Part shown: piece after piece, positions 34,094 through 42,716 of the stretch | Numbering within the stretch: the stretch's first letter is position 1 | Layout: every line of letters begins with the position of its first letter | Source: a virus | Length of the DNA: 64,000 bases | Virus record (IMG/VR): IMGVR_UViG_3300046000_004279 | Span: 1 to 64,000 of that record | Direction: 5' to 3' (one strand) | Notes under the pieces: generated by a model | Database searches by the model: none | The model's input: only the letters and a program-made list of their open reading frames with translations | What the model was told of the DNA's origin: nothing | Translations under genes and position numbers: made by a program

Positions 34094-34255
34094 ATGACTG
34101 CTCAGCTCGAACGATTAATAGAAGATTCTAATCAACTCCAAACATATATAACGAAAGTCGAAAAAAAAGGTCGCAAGGATTTAGTACCCAAACTAAATCA
34201 AAAACTATACTTTTTAGACCAAACAATAGCTGAGTTTAGACAACAATTGCAATAA
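34094..34255 (+). CDS. small coiled-coil protein
   Basis: 53 residues, ATG 34094 after AGGAG. Amphipathic helical (LERLIEDSNQLQTYITKVE). Precedes a strong hairpin. Function unknown. Confidence 0.6.
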   Translation: MTAQLERLIEDSNQLQTYITKVEKKGRKDLVPKLNQKLYFLDQTIAEFRQQLQ

Positions 34256-34266
34256 GGAGATACGCG

Positions 34267-34294
34267 AGTCGGTTAGTCACCCGACTAGCCGACT
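34267..34294 (+). promoter_or_regulatory. intercistronic hairpin
   Basis: AGTCGGTTAGTC and GACTAGCCGACT form an unbroken 12-bp stem (one G-T pair) with loop ACCC. There is no T-run, and it ends 16 bases before the next ATG, so RNA processing, stability or translation control is more likely than termination. Confidence 0.7.
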
Positions 34295-34310
34295 ACTCAA
34301 GGGAAATATT

Positions 34311-34541
34311 ATGCCGACTTACAATATGAGAAATTTAGAAACTGATGAAGTACAAGAGATGTTTATGTCTCTTAGCGAACGGGAAAGTTTGCTTGCAACA
34401 GGTAAATTTAAACAAGAATTGGCTACTCCAAATTTTGTATCGATCACAGGCGGAACTTTATCAAAAACCAGCGGCGATTGGAAAAATTTAATGACCAAGA
34501 TTAAAAAAGAAGCTGGTCGGTCCAATACAGTAAAAGATTGA
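34311..34541 (+). CDS. small conserved phage protein
   Basis: 76 residues. MPTYNMRNLETDEVQEMFMS resembles the FmdB-like regulator start found in phages, but the zinc Cys residues are absent. The C terminus is basic. Function unknown. Confidence 0.65.
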   Translation: MPTYNMRNLETDEVQEMFMSLSERESLLATGKFKQELATPNFVSITGGTLSKTSGDWKNLMTKIKKEAGRSNTVKD

Positions 34542-34543
34542 TT

Positions 34544-35239
34544 ATGACAAAAAGAATTAAGGCGGCTCCGATTAACCCAACTGCGGAGTGGTTAGCAGAT
34601 ATCAAACCAATCACTGCAACGCAACAGAAGGTGTTTGATAGTTGGAACGATCAATACAATTTGGTTTTAGCTGGTTCAGCGGGCACAGGTAAGACATTCA
34701 TTGCAATGTATCTTGCATTGCGGGATCTGTTGAAGTATGAGTCAATCTACAACCAAATCGTGATTATTCGTTCAGTTGTCCCCACACGAGACATGGGCTT
34801 CTTGCCTGGCACTCAAAAGGAAAAAGAAGAAGCGTATCAATCTCCATACAAATCTATCTGTAATGAGTTGTTTGGTGATGCCGCTGCTTATGCAAAGCTT
34901 GCGGGAACACAAAAGATCCATTTTGAGTCAACATCGTTCATTCGCGGCTTGACTTTTAATGATAGTATCCTTATAGTAGATGAGATGCAGAACCTTAACT
35001 TTCATGAGTTGGATTCCGTCATCACGCGCGTAGGTAAGAACTGTAAGATCATATTCTGTGGTGACTATCGTCAGTCCGACTTCAAGAAAGATGAAGACAA
35101 GAATGGTATTCTATCGTTCCTATCAATCATTGAACACATGAATAACTTTGATATTATCAACTTCGGTTGGGAAGACATTGTTCGTTCAGGGCTTGTTAGA
35201 GACTATCTAATGACAAAAGAGATGTTAGGAATCGTGTAA
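34544..35239 (+). CDS. phoH: PhoH-like ATPase
   Basis: 231 residues. Walker A AGSAGTGKTF (about residue 43), Walker B ILIVDEMQN and CGDYRQSD are diagnostic of the PhoH family. PhoH-like genes are common in marine phages; the role is unproven, with RNA-related ATPase activity suggested. The start is ATG 34544; TTG 34538 upstream lies in the previous gene. Overlaps the glutaredoxin gene by 1 base. Confidence 0.92.
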   Translation: MTKRIKAAPINPTAEWLADIKPITATQQKVFDSWNDQYNLVLAGSAGTGKTFIAMYLALRDLLKYESIYNQIVIIRSVVPTRDMGFLPGTQKEKEEAYQSPYKSICNELFGDAAAYAKLAGTQKIHFESTSFIRGLTFNDSILIVDEMQNLNFHELDSVITRVGKNCKIIFCGDYRQSDFKKDEDKNGILSFLSIIEHMNNFDIINFGWEDIVRSGLVRDYLMTKEMLGIV

Positions 35240-35487
35240 TGGTTATCATCTATGGTACGGAATGGTGCAGTTATTGCATCAGAGCAAAGAAGTTAGTTGA
35301 ACAATATCAGCTTGATTTTGAGTTCAAAGATGTGGATAATACTAATGTTGCACAACAATTGAAAGCACTGCTGCCCGATTACAAAACCATTCCTCAAATA
35401 TGGTGGCACGGGATCCATATCGGCGGATACGATAACTTTGTCCGTGAAGTTGAAAACACACGCAACTTTGCGCAAGATGGTTTCTGA
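35239..35487 (+). CDS. grx: glutaredoxin
   Basis: 82 residues. Active site CSYC (residues 10-13) with TIPQIWWHG (cis-Pro) and GGYDNF, the GSH-binding end. Probably reduces the phage ribonucleotide reductase. Length is normal for bacterial glutaredoxin. Confidence 0.92.
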   Translation: MVIIYGTEWCSYCIRAKKLVEQYQLDFEFKDVDNTNVAQQLKALLPDYKTIPQIWWHGIHIGGYDNFVREVENTRNFAQDGF

Positions 35488-35506
35488 AAGGTGAGATAAC
35501 TCTACT

Positions 35507-35689
35507 ATGGCTAAATTTGGTCGATTTGATCCCCACAATAAAAAACGGGATCAAGACAAGCAAAAGTCTTTACACAAAGACATCCGTATACACGAGAACG
35601 ATAAAGATCGAAGATTAAAGGGGTTTACTTACACCCCCGATGCTTACCTTGAACCAGTTGAAGAGGATTATTATGATTTTGAAGAATGA
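35507..35689 (+). CDS. small charged protein
   Basis: 60 residues, rich in Lys, Asp and Arg in the first half and acidic at the C terminus. GTGAGAT precedes ATG. No family recognised; overlaps the next gene by 17 bases. Confidence 0.55.
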   Translation: MAKFGRFDPHNKKRDQDKQKSLHKDIRIHENDKDRRLKGFTYTPDAYLEPVEEDYYDFEE

Positions 35690-35903
35690 TATGTTTGAAC
35701 TGCTACAACTTCGCTTTGAATGGGAAGAAATTGCCCGTACTTTCAAATTAAGTGATAGATCTGGGCACCTAGATAATCTGAAGAGATTTGTACATGTGGG
35801 GCATAAAGCCAATCGCTTTCGTGATGGATATGACCGCGCTGTGGAGATTGCTAACTTGATTATTGCGAGGTGTCCAAATGAACGCGAAGAGATTACAACC
35901 TGA
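35673..35903 (+). CDS. small conserved phage protein
   Basis: 76 residues from ATG 35673. Helical, MFELLQLRFEWEEIARTFKL and HLDNLKRFVHVGHKANRFRD; resembles small conserved marine phage proteins. Function unknown. Overlaps the holin-like gene by 26 bases. Confidence 0.65.
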   Translation: MILKNDMFELLQLRFEWEEIARTFKLSDRSGHLDNLKRFVHVGHKANRFRDGYDRAVEIANLIIARCPNEREEITT

Positions 35904-36174
35904 TCTAAATTCAGATGGGTTACTAACAGACTCAGAGCTCAGTCGATCAGAACGGTTGACTGAGCTTGACATTAGAAACGAAAAAGCAGACGCACAGAAA
36001 CAAATGGCATGGGTAGCAATGTTCTCCATGATAGTGTTTACTGTTGTACTGTTTAGCCCTATGCTATCGGATAGTAGAGTGCAAGCTCTTGCCGATTTGT
36101 TAGGGCTTTTTTACATTGCACAGGCTGGTGTGGTCGGTGCTTACTTTGGAATGACTGCATGGATGAGTAAATGA
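35878..36174 (+). CDS. EF-hand membrane protein, holin-like
   Basis: 98 residues. A perfect EF-hand loop DLNSDGLLTDSE lies at residues 8-19, followed by an amphipathic helix and two membrane segments (about 44-62 and 72-92). The two-helix C-terminal part resembles holin-like proteins of T4-like marine phages. The calcium loop on the cytoplasmic side could sense ions, by inference. Confidence 0.65.
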   Translation: MNAKRLQPDLNSDGLLTDSELSRSERLTELDIRNEKADAQKQMAWVAMFSMIVFTVVLFSPMLSDSRVQALADLLGLFYIAQAGVVGAYFGMTAWMSK

Positions 36175-36947
36175 AAAGACTAATTTATCAAGTATATGTT
36201 GGCAAGAAATCAGCGTTGTATGATCACTGTACGACATCAGTAAAAGAATACTGCAAGCGTCACGGCATTGATTATGTTGTGCAGCGAACACCTATTCTGT
36301 TTATCAGACCAGATCCGTTTATGACAGGTCGTAGCAAAGAAGCTACTGATCGTCTTGGGTATCTGCCAATCTTTGAGAAAGAAAATGCATTCACATATCT
36401 TAAAAGTTATGACCAAGTTGCGATTATTGATAGTGATATTTTTATTCGCCCTGACGCTCCCAATATTTTTGATAGTATTGACCCATCAGCTGATTTCGCT
36501 GGTGTGGTAGAACGTGAGATGCCAATTACACCTCACTATGTCACTAAGATTGTAAACTATTCTCGTATGCAATACTCTTCTATTCGTAATGTTGATTGGA
36601 AGTGGAATGATCGTGGTGGTGAGTTTATCAACATGGGTGTGATGGTAATGAACAAGTCGATTTCAAAGTATCTCAACAACGAGACGCCTAAACAATTCTT
36701 AAATCGCCCAAGGTTCAAAGCGTTTGTTGATGGTCAAGGCCCATGGAAGTGGTCAACGGATCAAACCTTGCTAAACACTTGGATTAAAGAAGAGAAAATG
36801 AATGTTCATCATCTTGATTGGCGATTTAATGGGTTGTATACTGCAAACACTAACATCAAAGAATGCCATTTCGTCCACTTCTTCTTGAAGGACAAGCTGC
36901 CCAATCGTGGTGAGGATGTTGAACAATTGATGAAGGATATCCAATGA
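36171..36947 (+). CDS. glycosyltransferase, GT-A type (GT8-like)
   Basis: 258 residues. VAIIDSDIFIRPDAPNIFDS holds the DxD metal motif (about residue 87), and EFINMGVMVMNKS is the GT8-type acceptor loop with a following STDQTLLN. Sugar and acceptor unknown. It is the first of eight tightly overlapped genes (36.2-41.3 kb) forming a glycan-type island. Confidence 0.75.
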   Translation: MKRLIYQVYVGKKSALYDHCTTSVKEYCKRHGIDYVVQRTPILFIRPDPFMTGRSKEATDRLGYLPIFEKENAFTYLKSYDQVAIIDSDIFIRPDAPNIFDSIDPSADFAGVVEREMPITPHYVTKIVNYSRMQYSSIRNVDWKWNDRGGEFINMGVMVMNKSISKYLNNETPKQFLNRPRFKAFVDGQGPWKWSTDQTLLNTWIKEEKMNVHHLDWRFNGLYTANTNIKECHFVHFFLKDKLPNRGEDVEQLMKDIQ

Positions 36948-37750
36948 AGCATATTGCATTAAGAGCTAAAAGTGTTCGCAATTCAAACAACGCGTTCACA
37001 GCAACTGGGCTTGGTGATAGGATCCACTCTGTTACTCTTGCTTGGTGTTATAGTAGAGCTCACAATACACCTGTGACAATTCACTTGACTAGAAGCAAAC
37101 AAATTGGTGGTCAGTTTGATAACAAGAAACAATCTTGGCAAGAGATATTAACACTATTTCCTGTTGGATCTGTGTCAATCGGATATCACGATTATGAACC
37201 AACCGATGAGTTTGATTGGATTCAATATCTTAAAAATCAAGGAATTGATGCAGAGATATTTTGGTATAAAGATCACCCAGGACCCCAAGAAACTCCTACG
37301 AAGTTGGACATCTCAGAATATCTAACTAAGGATATTCCGCTGTTGAAAGCAGATCCCGTCGACATGCAGCTGCCCGAACGGTTTGTTACGTGTCAGTGGG
37401 ACTCAAATGATCGATCTCGCACTTTAAAGCCTCATCTTCGTGGAATGGTGATGGACAACTACAGGCGTCAAGGCTACGAGGTTGTTACTGTGGGTGGTGA
37501 GTCATCGGACAAAGATCTTAATTGGTCTTTGAAACATATTGCATATGCTATGTCAAAAGCTGACATGCATGTGGGTGTTGATTCTGCATTTATGCACATG
37601 GCTTTTTTGTATAACCCATATAAAAAGATCAACCTATATAATGAGCCAAATGGGTTTTACTCACACCATGCGCGTAGAGCAATTGACAACGGTGTCAAGC
37701 TCAACCAATACTACACTCCAATTCGTTTACCAGATGGAACCATATTATGA
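36944..37750 (+). CDS. glycosyltransferase-like protein (GT9/GT-B type)
   Basis: 268 residues. GLGDRIHSVTLAWCYSRAH at the start and ISKADMHVGVDSAFMH-like SKADMHVGVDSAFMHMA near the C terminus resemble the nucleotide-sugar end of GT9 heptosyltransferases. Shorter than usual (about 340). 4-base overlaps both sides. Confidence 0.65.
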   Translation: MKHIALRAKSVRNSNNAFTATGLGDRIHSVTLAWCYSRAHNTPVTIHLTRSKQIGGQFDNKKQSWQEILTLFPVGSVSIGYHDYEPTDEFDWIQYLKNQGIDAEIFWYKDHPGPQETPTKLDISEYLTKDIPLLKADPVDMQLPERFVTCQWDSNDRSRTLKPHLRGMVMDNYRRQGYEVVTVGGESSDKDLNWSLKHIAYAMSKADMHVGVDSAFMHMAFLYNPYKKINLYNEPNGFYSHHARRAIDNGVKLNQYYTPIRLPDGTIL

Positions 37751-38109
37751 CATTGACAGTATTGACAGTCCCTATTAGTGTAGGTGATTTTATTGATCGC
37801 CTAAGTATCTTAACAATTAAAAACAACAAAGATCTTCCTGTATCGGATGAACTTGAACAATATGAACAACAATTTGCAGAGTTGTCTGCGTATTCGCGAT
37901 TCCATTACCTTGAAATGTTTTTAGCTGTCAATGCTCAGTTATGGGGATTGGAAGACCGAAAGCGCAGCAAGTTGCTTGAGGTTGGTTCAGAAGAATATGT
38001 AGAAGTATCTGAATTAATCACACATCTAAACGATCTAAGGTTCCAAATTAAAAAGAGCGCTGACAAATACTTTGGAAGTGCCATCTCAGAAAAGAAATCC
38101 CATGAGTGA
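37747..38109 (+). CDS. DUF6165-like protein
   Basis: 120 residues. TVPISVGDFIDRLSILTIKN is the recognisable opening of the DUF6165 family, found next to glycosyltransferases in bacteria and phages; helical, no known reaction. Confidence 0.75.
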   Translation: MTLTVLTVPISVGDFIDRLSILTIKNNKDLPVSDELEQYEQQFAELSAYSRFHYLEMFLAVNAQLWGLEDRKRSKLLEVGSEEYVEVSELITHLNDLRFQIKKSADKYFGSAISEKKSHE

Positions 38110-38731
38110 ACACCTAGCAGCACTATTCAACAAGTATGAATGCGACAAAGCGTCTAAGCACAAGTATCATACTGTATATGGTCCTGAGCTAGAACACTTA
38201 CGACTTTCAGCGTATCCAATCAACATTCTTGAGGTTGGTGTGTTCAAAGGTGCAAGCACTGCTGCATGGCTTGAATACTTTCCTCATGCCACAATCTATT
38301 GTCTTGATATCTTCACTCGCGTTGACCCAAAAGACATTCCAGTGTTGAATGATCCTCGTGTCAAGTGGTTGAAAGGTGACTCAACTAACCTTGATGTGAT
38401 CACAAGTATCAAAGAGGCTTGGCCACGTATTCGGTTTGATGTTATTATTGACGATGGTCTTCACACCCCTCGTGCAAATGCTAGTACACTAGGTAACTTG
38501 TTTGGTTTACTGAAGGTAAACGGTGTTTACTTTATTGAAGATGTTTGGGCTCTTGATCAAATGACTAACAAACAACTTTCACACTATTGGATTCAAAATC
38601 ACAGTAGTGACTTGAATCTGCTTGAGAACCAGCAGTTCTTAAATGTGTTGGCTGACAAAACGGTAACACGTTTTGATCTACGAGAAGAAACAAAACACGC
38701 TGACAGCTACATTATTAAAGTGACAAAATGA
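38102..38731 (+). CDS. class I SAM-dependent methyltransferase
   Basis: 209 residues from ATG 38102. ILEVGVFKGASTAAWLEYFP (motif I), YCLDIF, and FDVIIDDGLHTPRANASTL with GVYFIEDV match macrocin-O-methyltransferase/cephalosporin-hydroxylase-like enzymes that modify sugars. Metal ligands DD and D are in place. It probably methylates a glycan made by its neighbours. Confidence 0.8.
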   Translation: MSEHLAALFNKYECDKASKHKYHTVYGPELEHLRLSAYPINILEVGVFKGASTAAWLEYFPHATIYCLDIFTRVDPKDIPVLNDPRVKWLKGDSTNLDVITSIKEAWPRIRFDVIIDDGLHTPRANASTLGNLFGLLKVNGVYFIEDVWALDQMTNKQLSHYWIQNHSSDLNLLENQQFLNVLADKTVTRFDLREETKHADSYIIKVTK

Positions 38732-39420
38732 AAGCAGTATCAATCGTTATCAAAGACAATGCAGTCTCCGAGTTTGGATATTCCAGACTCGTAGAATCTT
38801 CTCAATCTGTTGATAATTATTTTGATATTGTAAGGTATGATGCTATCACGCCCGACAAGGTCGATAACTTCATGGAGATCTCAGGTATCAAATGGAATTA
38901 TCCTTGGGAGGGTGAGGTGGTTGACTTTGCTACTGGGTTAAAGAAGTCTGCATATAAGACAGTGAATCCAAAGGCGAGAATGGCGTGCGCTTGCAGTCAC
39001 TACAGTTTGTGGCAGGAAAGTTCTACAACCAATACCACAATGTTAATCCTTGAGCATGATGCTTACTTTACCAACAAGATTGATTTTGATCCCAAAGATA
39101 TCAAGGCAGATATTCTTGGAATCAACAATCCTCTTGGTGCAACTCGTAAGTCGCAACTTTACTATGATATGATTATGGAGTCTGCCGCAAGTTATCAACT
39201 TGCCCCATGGATTGACAATGTGTATGTGCCTCAAGGGCTTGCTGGTAACTCTGCCTACATAATAAAACCTAGTGGTGCTAAGCACTTGATTGAAATAGTT
39301 AAACAATACGGTCTGTGGCCGAATGACGCTATCATGTGTCGCCAACTTGTTCCAAGACTAGGCGTCACTCGCAAGTTTTACACCAACATTCAAGGATTGA
39401 AGAGCACAACATCATTATGA
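38728..39420 (+). CDS. glycosyltransferase family 25-like protein (1)
   Basis: 230 residues. MLILEHDAYFTN (ExD-type) and GLAGNSAYIIKPSGAKHLIE are the GT25 (LPS galactosyltransferase) landmarks. Paralogous to the next gene. ATGA overlaps on both sides. Confidence 0.75.
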   Translation: MKAVSIVIKDNAVSEFGYSRLVESSQSVDNYFDIVRYDAITPDKVDNFMEISGIKWNYPWEGEVVDFATGLKKSAYKTVNPKARMACACSHYSLWQESSTTNTTMLILEHDAYFTNKIDFDPKDIKADILGINNPLGATRKSQLYYDMIMESAASYQLAPWIDNVYVPQGLAGNSAYIIKPSGAKHLIEIVKQYGLWPNDAIMCRQLVPRLGVTRKFYTNIQGLKSTTSL

Positions 39421-40061
39421 AAAATTATGTAATTACGATCATTGATAACAAGAAATCGATTGAGGCTGCAGATCGTTGCATTGACTCTGGCGTAAAGCAA
39501 GGAATGTTAATTCAAAACTTCCGAGCAATCACTCCTCGTGATCCTATACGAGACATCTTGAAAAAACAAGGCATCTCTGATCAAGGATTTAAAGAGAAAT
39601 TCTCACGACTTGATAATTGCATTTCAGCATTCTTGTCACACTATGCATTGTGGAATCAATGTGCATTGGGTAAAGAAGAGTTTCAGATTTTCGAGCATGA
39701 TGCTATAATTGTCAATCAAATTCCAGAATTTATTGACTACAAGTATTGCATCTCTCTTGGAAAACCATCGTATGGTAAGTATCAAACACCAAACAACATA
39801 GGTGTCAATACTTTAACGTCTAAGCGGTATTTCCCGGGGGCACACGCGTATAGACTTAAACCAGCTGGTGCTAGACTACTAATTGCTCAAGCAAAGGTTC
39901 TGGCGCGCCCTACGGACATTTTCTTGACCCTAGATACTTTCCCATGGCTAGAAGAATACTATCCTTGGCCAGTTGAAGCTCACGATACGTTCTCAACGAT
40001 TCAACGGGCAGAAGGTTGTCTAGCAAAACATAACTATAGCGATAAATATGAAATCATTTGA
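39417..40061 (+). CDS. glycosyltransferase family 25-like protein (2)
   Basis: 214 residues from ATG 39417. YVITIIDNKKSIEAADRC, QIFEHDAIIVN and FPGAHAYRLKPAGARLLIAQ repeat the GT25 pattern of the gene before it. Likely a tandem duplication with divergence. Confidence 0.75.
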   Translation: MKNYVITIIDNKKSIEAADRCIDSGVKQGMLIQNFRAITPRDPIRDILKKQGISDQGFKEKFSRLDNCISAFLSHYALWNQCALGKEEFQIFEHDAIIVNQIPEFIDYKYCISLGKPSYGKYQTPNNIGVNTLTSKRYFPGAHAYRLKPAGARLLIAQAKVLARPTDIFLTLDTFPWLEEYYPWPVEAHDTFSTIQRAEGCLAKHNYSDKYEII

Positions 40062-40698
40062 TAAAGTGTTCCTCACGGGATGTGACAGTAAAACTGAGTG
40101 GATGTTACCTTGGTTTTTGAAAAACTTCAATAAACATAACAAAACCCCAATAGTGTTTGCAGACTTCGGTGTAAGTGAACAGGGTCTTAACTACGCATCG
40201 TCTTGTGCTAGTGTTATTGATATGACGTCTACAGGTGGTCAAGGGTGGTTTAAAAAACCTCAATCTATGATTGAAGCTTCAAAACTTTCTCATAAAGTTT
40301 GTTGGATAGATACTGACTGTCATATACTTGCGGATCTAAAAGGTGTGTTTGACCTAATAGAACCAAACAAACTAGCAATGGTTGAAGACATTCCATGGTC
40401 AAAACGCAGACAAGAAGTGTGGCACAATACAGGTGTTGTAGCGTTTGAAGACCGCCCGTTGATCTTGGATGAGTGGTTTAAAGCTGTCAAATCCAATCCT
40501 GTTCAAGGTGACCAAGAAGTATTACATACGATCCTAAGAAAGGATCTTAAACGTCAAATAAACACAACATCATTACCACAAGAATACAACTGGCTTCGTT
40601 TGATGTTGCAAGATGGTGTTGATAGTAAAAAAAAGAAAGTGATGCATTGGACAGGTCCAAAAGGCAAAGAATATATCAAAGGTATTGTTAATGACTAG
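40048..40698 (+). CDS. GT-A-type glycosyltransferase-like protein
   Basis: 216 residues. VCWIDTDCHILADLKGVFD carries a DxD motif; VWHNTGVVAFE and GDQEVLHTIL follow as in GT-A enzymes. Family number uncertain. Overlaps next gene by 8 bases. Confidence 0.65.
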   Translation: MKSFDKVFLTGCDSKTEWMLPWFLKNFNKHNKTPIVFADFGVSEQGLNYASSCASVIDMTSTGGQGWFKKPQSMIEASKLSHKVCWIDTDCHILADLKGVFDLIEPNKLAMVEDIPWSKRRQEVWHNTGVVAFEDRPLILDEWFKAVKSNPVQGDQEVLHTILRKDLKRQINTTSLPQEYNWLRLMLQDGVDSKKKKVMHWTGPKGKEYIKGIVND

Positions 40699-41284
40699 AA
40701 CTGCTCATGTGATTGGAAATGGTGATAGCGCTTCAAGGTATAATCCCGCTAAAGGGTTCAAGATTACTTGTAACCTTCCACCATTCGCTGTAGAGAATGT
40801 TTATGCTAGCTGCATAGTCGATTTCAAGATGATGAATGCAATCAAAGAAGGTAGCGTAATCGTCCCAGGAGAATGGGTACTTGGTGCAAGACCTAAGAAA
40901 TTTATGGAGTTAAATCCTCAGTTTAATTTGAAGTATGCCAATCAAGTAAAAGAATACTATGATGTACTACCAAAGTATGCTGGTAACTATACAAACTTCA
41001 ACTGTGGTCACATGGCTGTTCACTATTCGGCAAACAAACTGAAGTGTGATGAGATCCACATGTATGGGTTCGATTCGATCTTTGACTTCAATCTTCGTAG
41101 TTCTAGTGACCTATACCTTGTAAGCGATAGAGAAGCAAACAACAGTCTCAGACTTTCCAACAACTGGCGTCCTATCTGGCAAGATATGTTCAAAGAGTTT
41201 CCCAACACTAAGTTTGTCCTTCATCATAAACACAATCAAATCAAGTTTCCTGTTGGAAAAAATGTTGAGATCGTTACAAATTAG
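40691..41284 (+). CDS. sialyltransferase/DUF115-like protein
   Basis: 197 residues from ATG 40691. HVIGNGDSASRYNP at the N terminus is a typical G-N-G-x-S nucleotide-sugar or pterin-phosphate loop seen in sialyltransferase-like and DUF115 proteins; HMYGFDSIFDF follows later. Closes the glycan island. Function inferred from context. Confidence 0.55.
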   Translation: MTRTAHVIGNGDSASRYNPAKGFKITCNLPPFAVENVYASCIVDFKMMNAIKEGSVIVPGEWVLGARPKKFMELNPQFNLKYANQVKEYYDVLPKYAGNYTNFNCGHMAVHYSANKLKCDEIHMYGFDSIFDFNLRSSSDLYLVSDREANNSLRLSNNWRPIWQDMFKEFPNTKFVLHHKHNQIKFPVGKNVEIVTN

Positions 41285-41287
41285 GGC

Positions 41288-41315
41288 TTGACTTTTCCGA
41301 CAAACACTGTATAAT
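41288..41315 (+). promoter_or_regulatory. sigma70-like promoter
   Basis: TTGACT, 16 bases, TATAAT, 31 bases before the metallopeptidase-like gene. Confidence 0.75.
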
Positions 41316-41346
41316 AAAGCTGTGATTGTTAACGAGGGTCAATAAC

Positions 41347-41736
41347 ATGATCTACACGGTTGAAGGCGGAACCAAAGCTCAGCGTAAGGTTGTCGATTCG
41401 GCAATGTCTTATGTAGTGCATATACTTAAAATCCCAAATAAAGTTCATGTTGAAATTGTTCTTGGAAAGTTTATCTCTCACGGGGTGCGAGAAGATAGCA
41501 AGAACAGCTTTGAAATTGAAATTTGCAAAGATGTGAATGATGCAGAGATCGCTTACACAGTATTCCACGAGATGAAGCATGTTGAACAACTAGCTAGTGG
41601 ACGATTGCGCCATCAGGGATTTATTACGTTTTGGGAAGGTAAAGACATGCCTCTTACTGAGTACCACCAGCGCCCTTGGGAAATTGAAGCATTTAAATTT
41701 GAGAAAAATGCCGATTCTATCTTGACATTTGTTTAG
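41347..41736 (+). CDS. zincin-like metallopeptidase, small
   Basis: 129 residues from ATG 41347. YTVFHEMKHVEQL contains HExxH (about residue 79), and a downstream EYHQRPWEIEAF offers a third ligand Glu, the layout of short phage/ImmA-like zincins. Transcribed from its own early-type promoter. Target unknown. Confidence 0.7.
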   Translation: MIYTVEGGTKAQRKVVDSAMSYVVHILKIPNKVHVEIVLGKFISHGVREDSKNSFEIEICKDVNDAEIAYTVFHEMKHVEQLASGRLRHQGFITFWEGKDMPLTEYHQRPWEIEAFKFEKNADSILTFV

Positions 41737-41750
41737 AGATGTACTATATT
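41722..41750 (+). promoter_or_regulatory. sigma70-like promoter
   Basis: TTGACA, 17 bases, TATATT, starting inside the end of the preceding gene. Confidence 0.75.
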
Positions 41751-41777
41751 AATAGTATGAACAAAGGAGAGATCACA

Positions 41778-41960
41778 ATGAACGGCTTTGACTATCAATC
41801 TGCCACTGAAGTGGCGATTCGTCTTGCTGGTGTTGCTCGTCGTGCCATCCTGTTTGGTCAAAGTCGCGAACGGATCATTGAAGAGATCTTGTTCTTGTCA
41901 GAAGACTACGCTAAGGTCGCTGCACAAATTGAAGTTCACATGGAAAAGGAAGCTGCATAA
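41778..41960 (+). CDS. small hypothetical protein
   Basis: 60 residues. AAGGAG 8 bases before ATG 41778 sets the start. Helical, VAIRLAGVARRAILFGQSRE. No family recognised. Confidence 0.6.
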   Translation: MNGFDYQSATEVAIRLAGVARRAILFGQSRERIIEEILFLSEDYAKVAAQIEVHMEKEAA

Positions 41961-42142
41961 TGGATAATGTAATGCGTGACGAAGTTGCTCGGTTGTATCC
42001 AGCAAATGTATCAAGTGACTTTGAGAACAATGTTCGCGGTGAGCTCATTGATTGGATTTTGCTTGCACCTACACCAATCAAGTTGACTGGTATGGACATG
42101 AAAGATGTAATTAAAATGTTTTGGAACGAAAGGCTAAACTGA
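41960..42142 (+). CDS. small hypothetical protein
   Basis: 60 residues, TAATG overlap with the gene before and GATG overlap with the one after. Helical, acidic. Function unknown. Confidence 0.6.
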   Translation: MDNVMRDEVARLYPANVSSDFENNVRGELIDWILLAPTPIKLTGMDMKDVIKMFWNERLN

Positions 42143-42336
42143 TGGCTGATAGAAATGTAAGTGTTCAAGTAGGTCCTAACTTCTTAGGTCTCTTGACTAT
42201 CGTGTTCATTACCCTTAAACTGACTGGATACATTGCATGGTCGTGGTGGTGGGTTCTTTCGCCGCTGTGGCTGGGTTTTGTTGTAGCCATTACCATATTC
42301 CTCATCATAGCAATTATTGCAGGATTGTTCAAATGA
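42142..42336 (+). CDS. small transmembrane protein, conserved in phages
   Basis: 64 residues from ATG 42142. MADRNVSVQVGPNFLGLLTI then FITLKLTGYIAWSWWWVLSP is a recognisable phage and bacterial two-helix family; about 45 residues lie in the membrane. Function unknown. Confidence 0.75.
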   Translation: MADRNVSVQVGPNFLGLLTIVFITLKLTGYIAWSWWWVLSPLWLGFVVAITIFLIIAIIAGLFK

Positions 42337-42710
42337 AAACTCTCGTAGCTATCGCACTACTGTTTGCTACATCTGCTTCCGCAGATACTGTTCGTGCAAC
42401 TATCAAAGACCATTATGAATGGCAAGATGTTAACATACCAATTACGCAGACTTATTGTAAGCAGAAGTCTGGTGGTCAAGGTGCTCTCGAAGGTATGATC
42501 ATTGGTGGTCTACTTGGTAAAGGGATCACTGGTGATGACGAAGGTGCTATTGGTGGTGCAGTTATCGGTGGTATAATCGGTGCTGATAAAGCTGGTCGTA
42601 AGTGTTGGGACGAGACTACATATTACACTGAGACAACTCAAGTGTATGCGTATAGCACGATCACTTTCACTCAAGATGGTCAAACATACACCGTGGACTT
42701 TTATAAATAA
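42333..42710 (+). CDS. secreted glycine-zipper protein
   Basis: 125 residues with a Sec signal (cleavage after ASA, residue 17). Central Gly-rich zipper GMIIGGLLGKGIT and GAIGGAVIGGIIGADKAG is the two-helix outer-membrane type (Gly-zipper 2TM). Two or three Cys in the mature part. Envelope location likely; role unknown. Confidence 0.7.
   Translation: MKTLVAIALLFATSASADTVRATIKDHYEWQDVNIPITQTYCKQKSGGQGALEGMIIGGLLGKGITGDDEGAIGGAVIGGIIGADKAGRKCWDETTYYTETTQVYAYSTITFTQDGQTYTVDFYK
42702..42709 (+). promoter_or_regulatory. possible late promoter at a tRNA start
   Basis: TATAAATA overlaps the last codons of the gly-zipper gene and lies 8 bases before tRNA-Arg. Position fits a start at the tRNA 5' end, but it also encodes Phe-Tyr-Lys-stop, so chance is possible. 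Confidence 0.35.
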
Positions 42711-42716
42711 GACATT

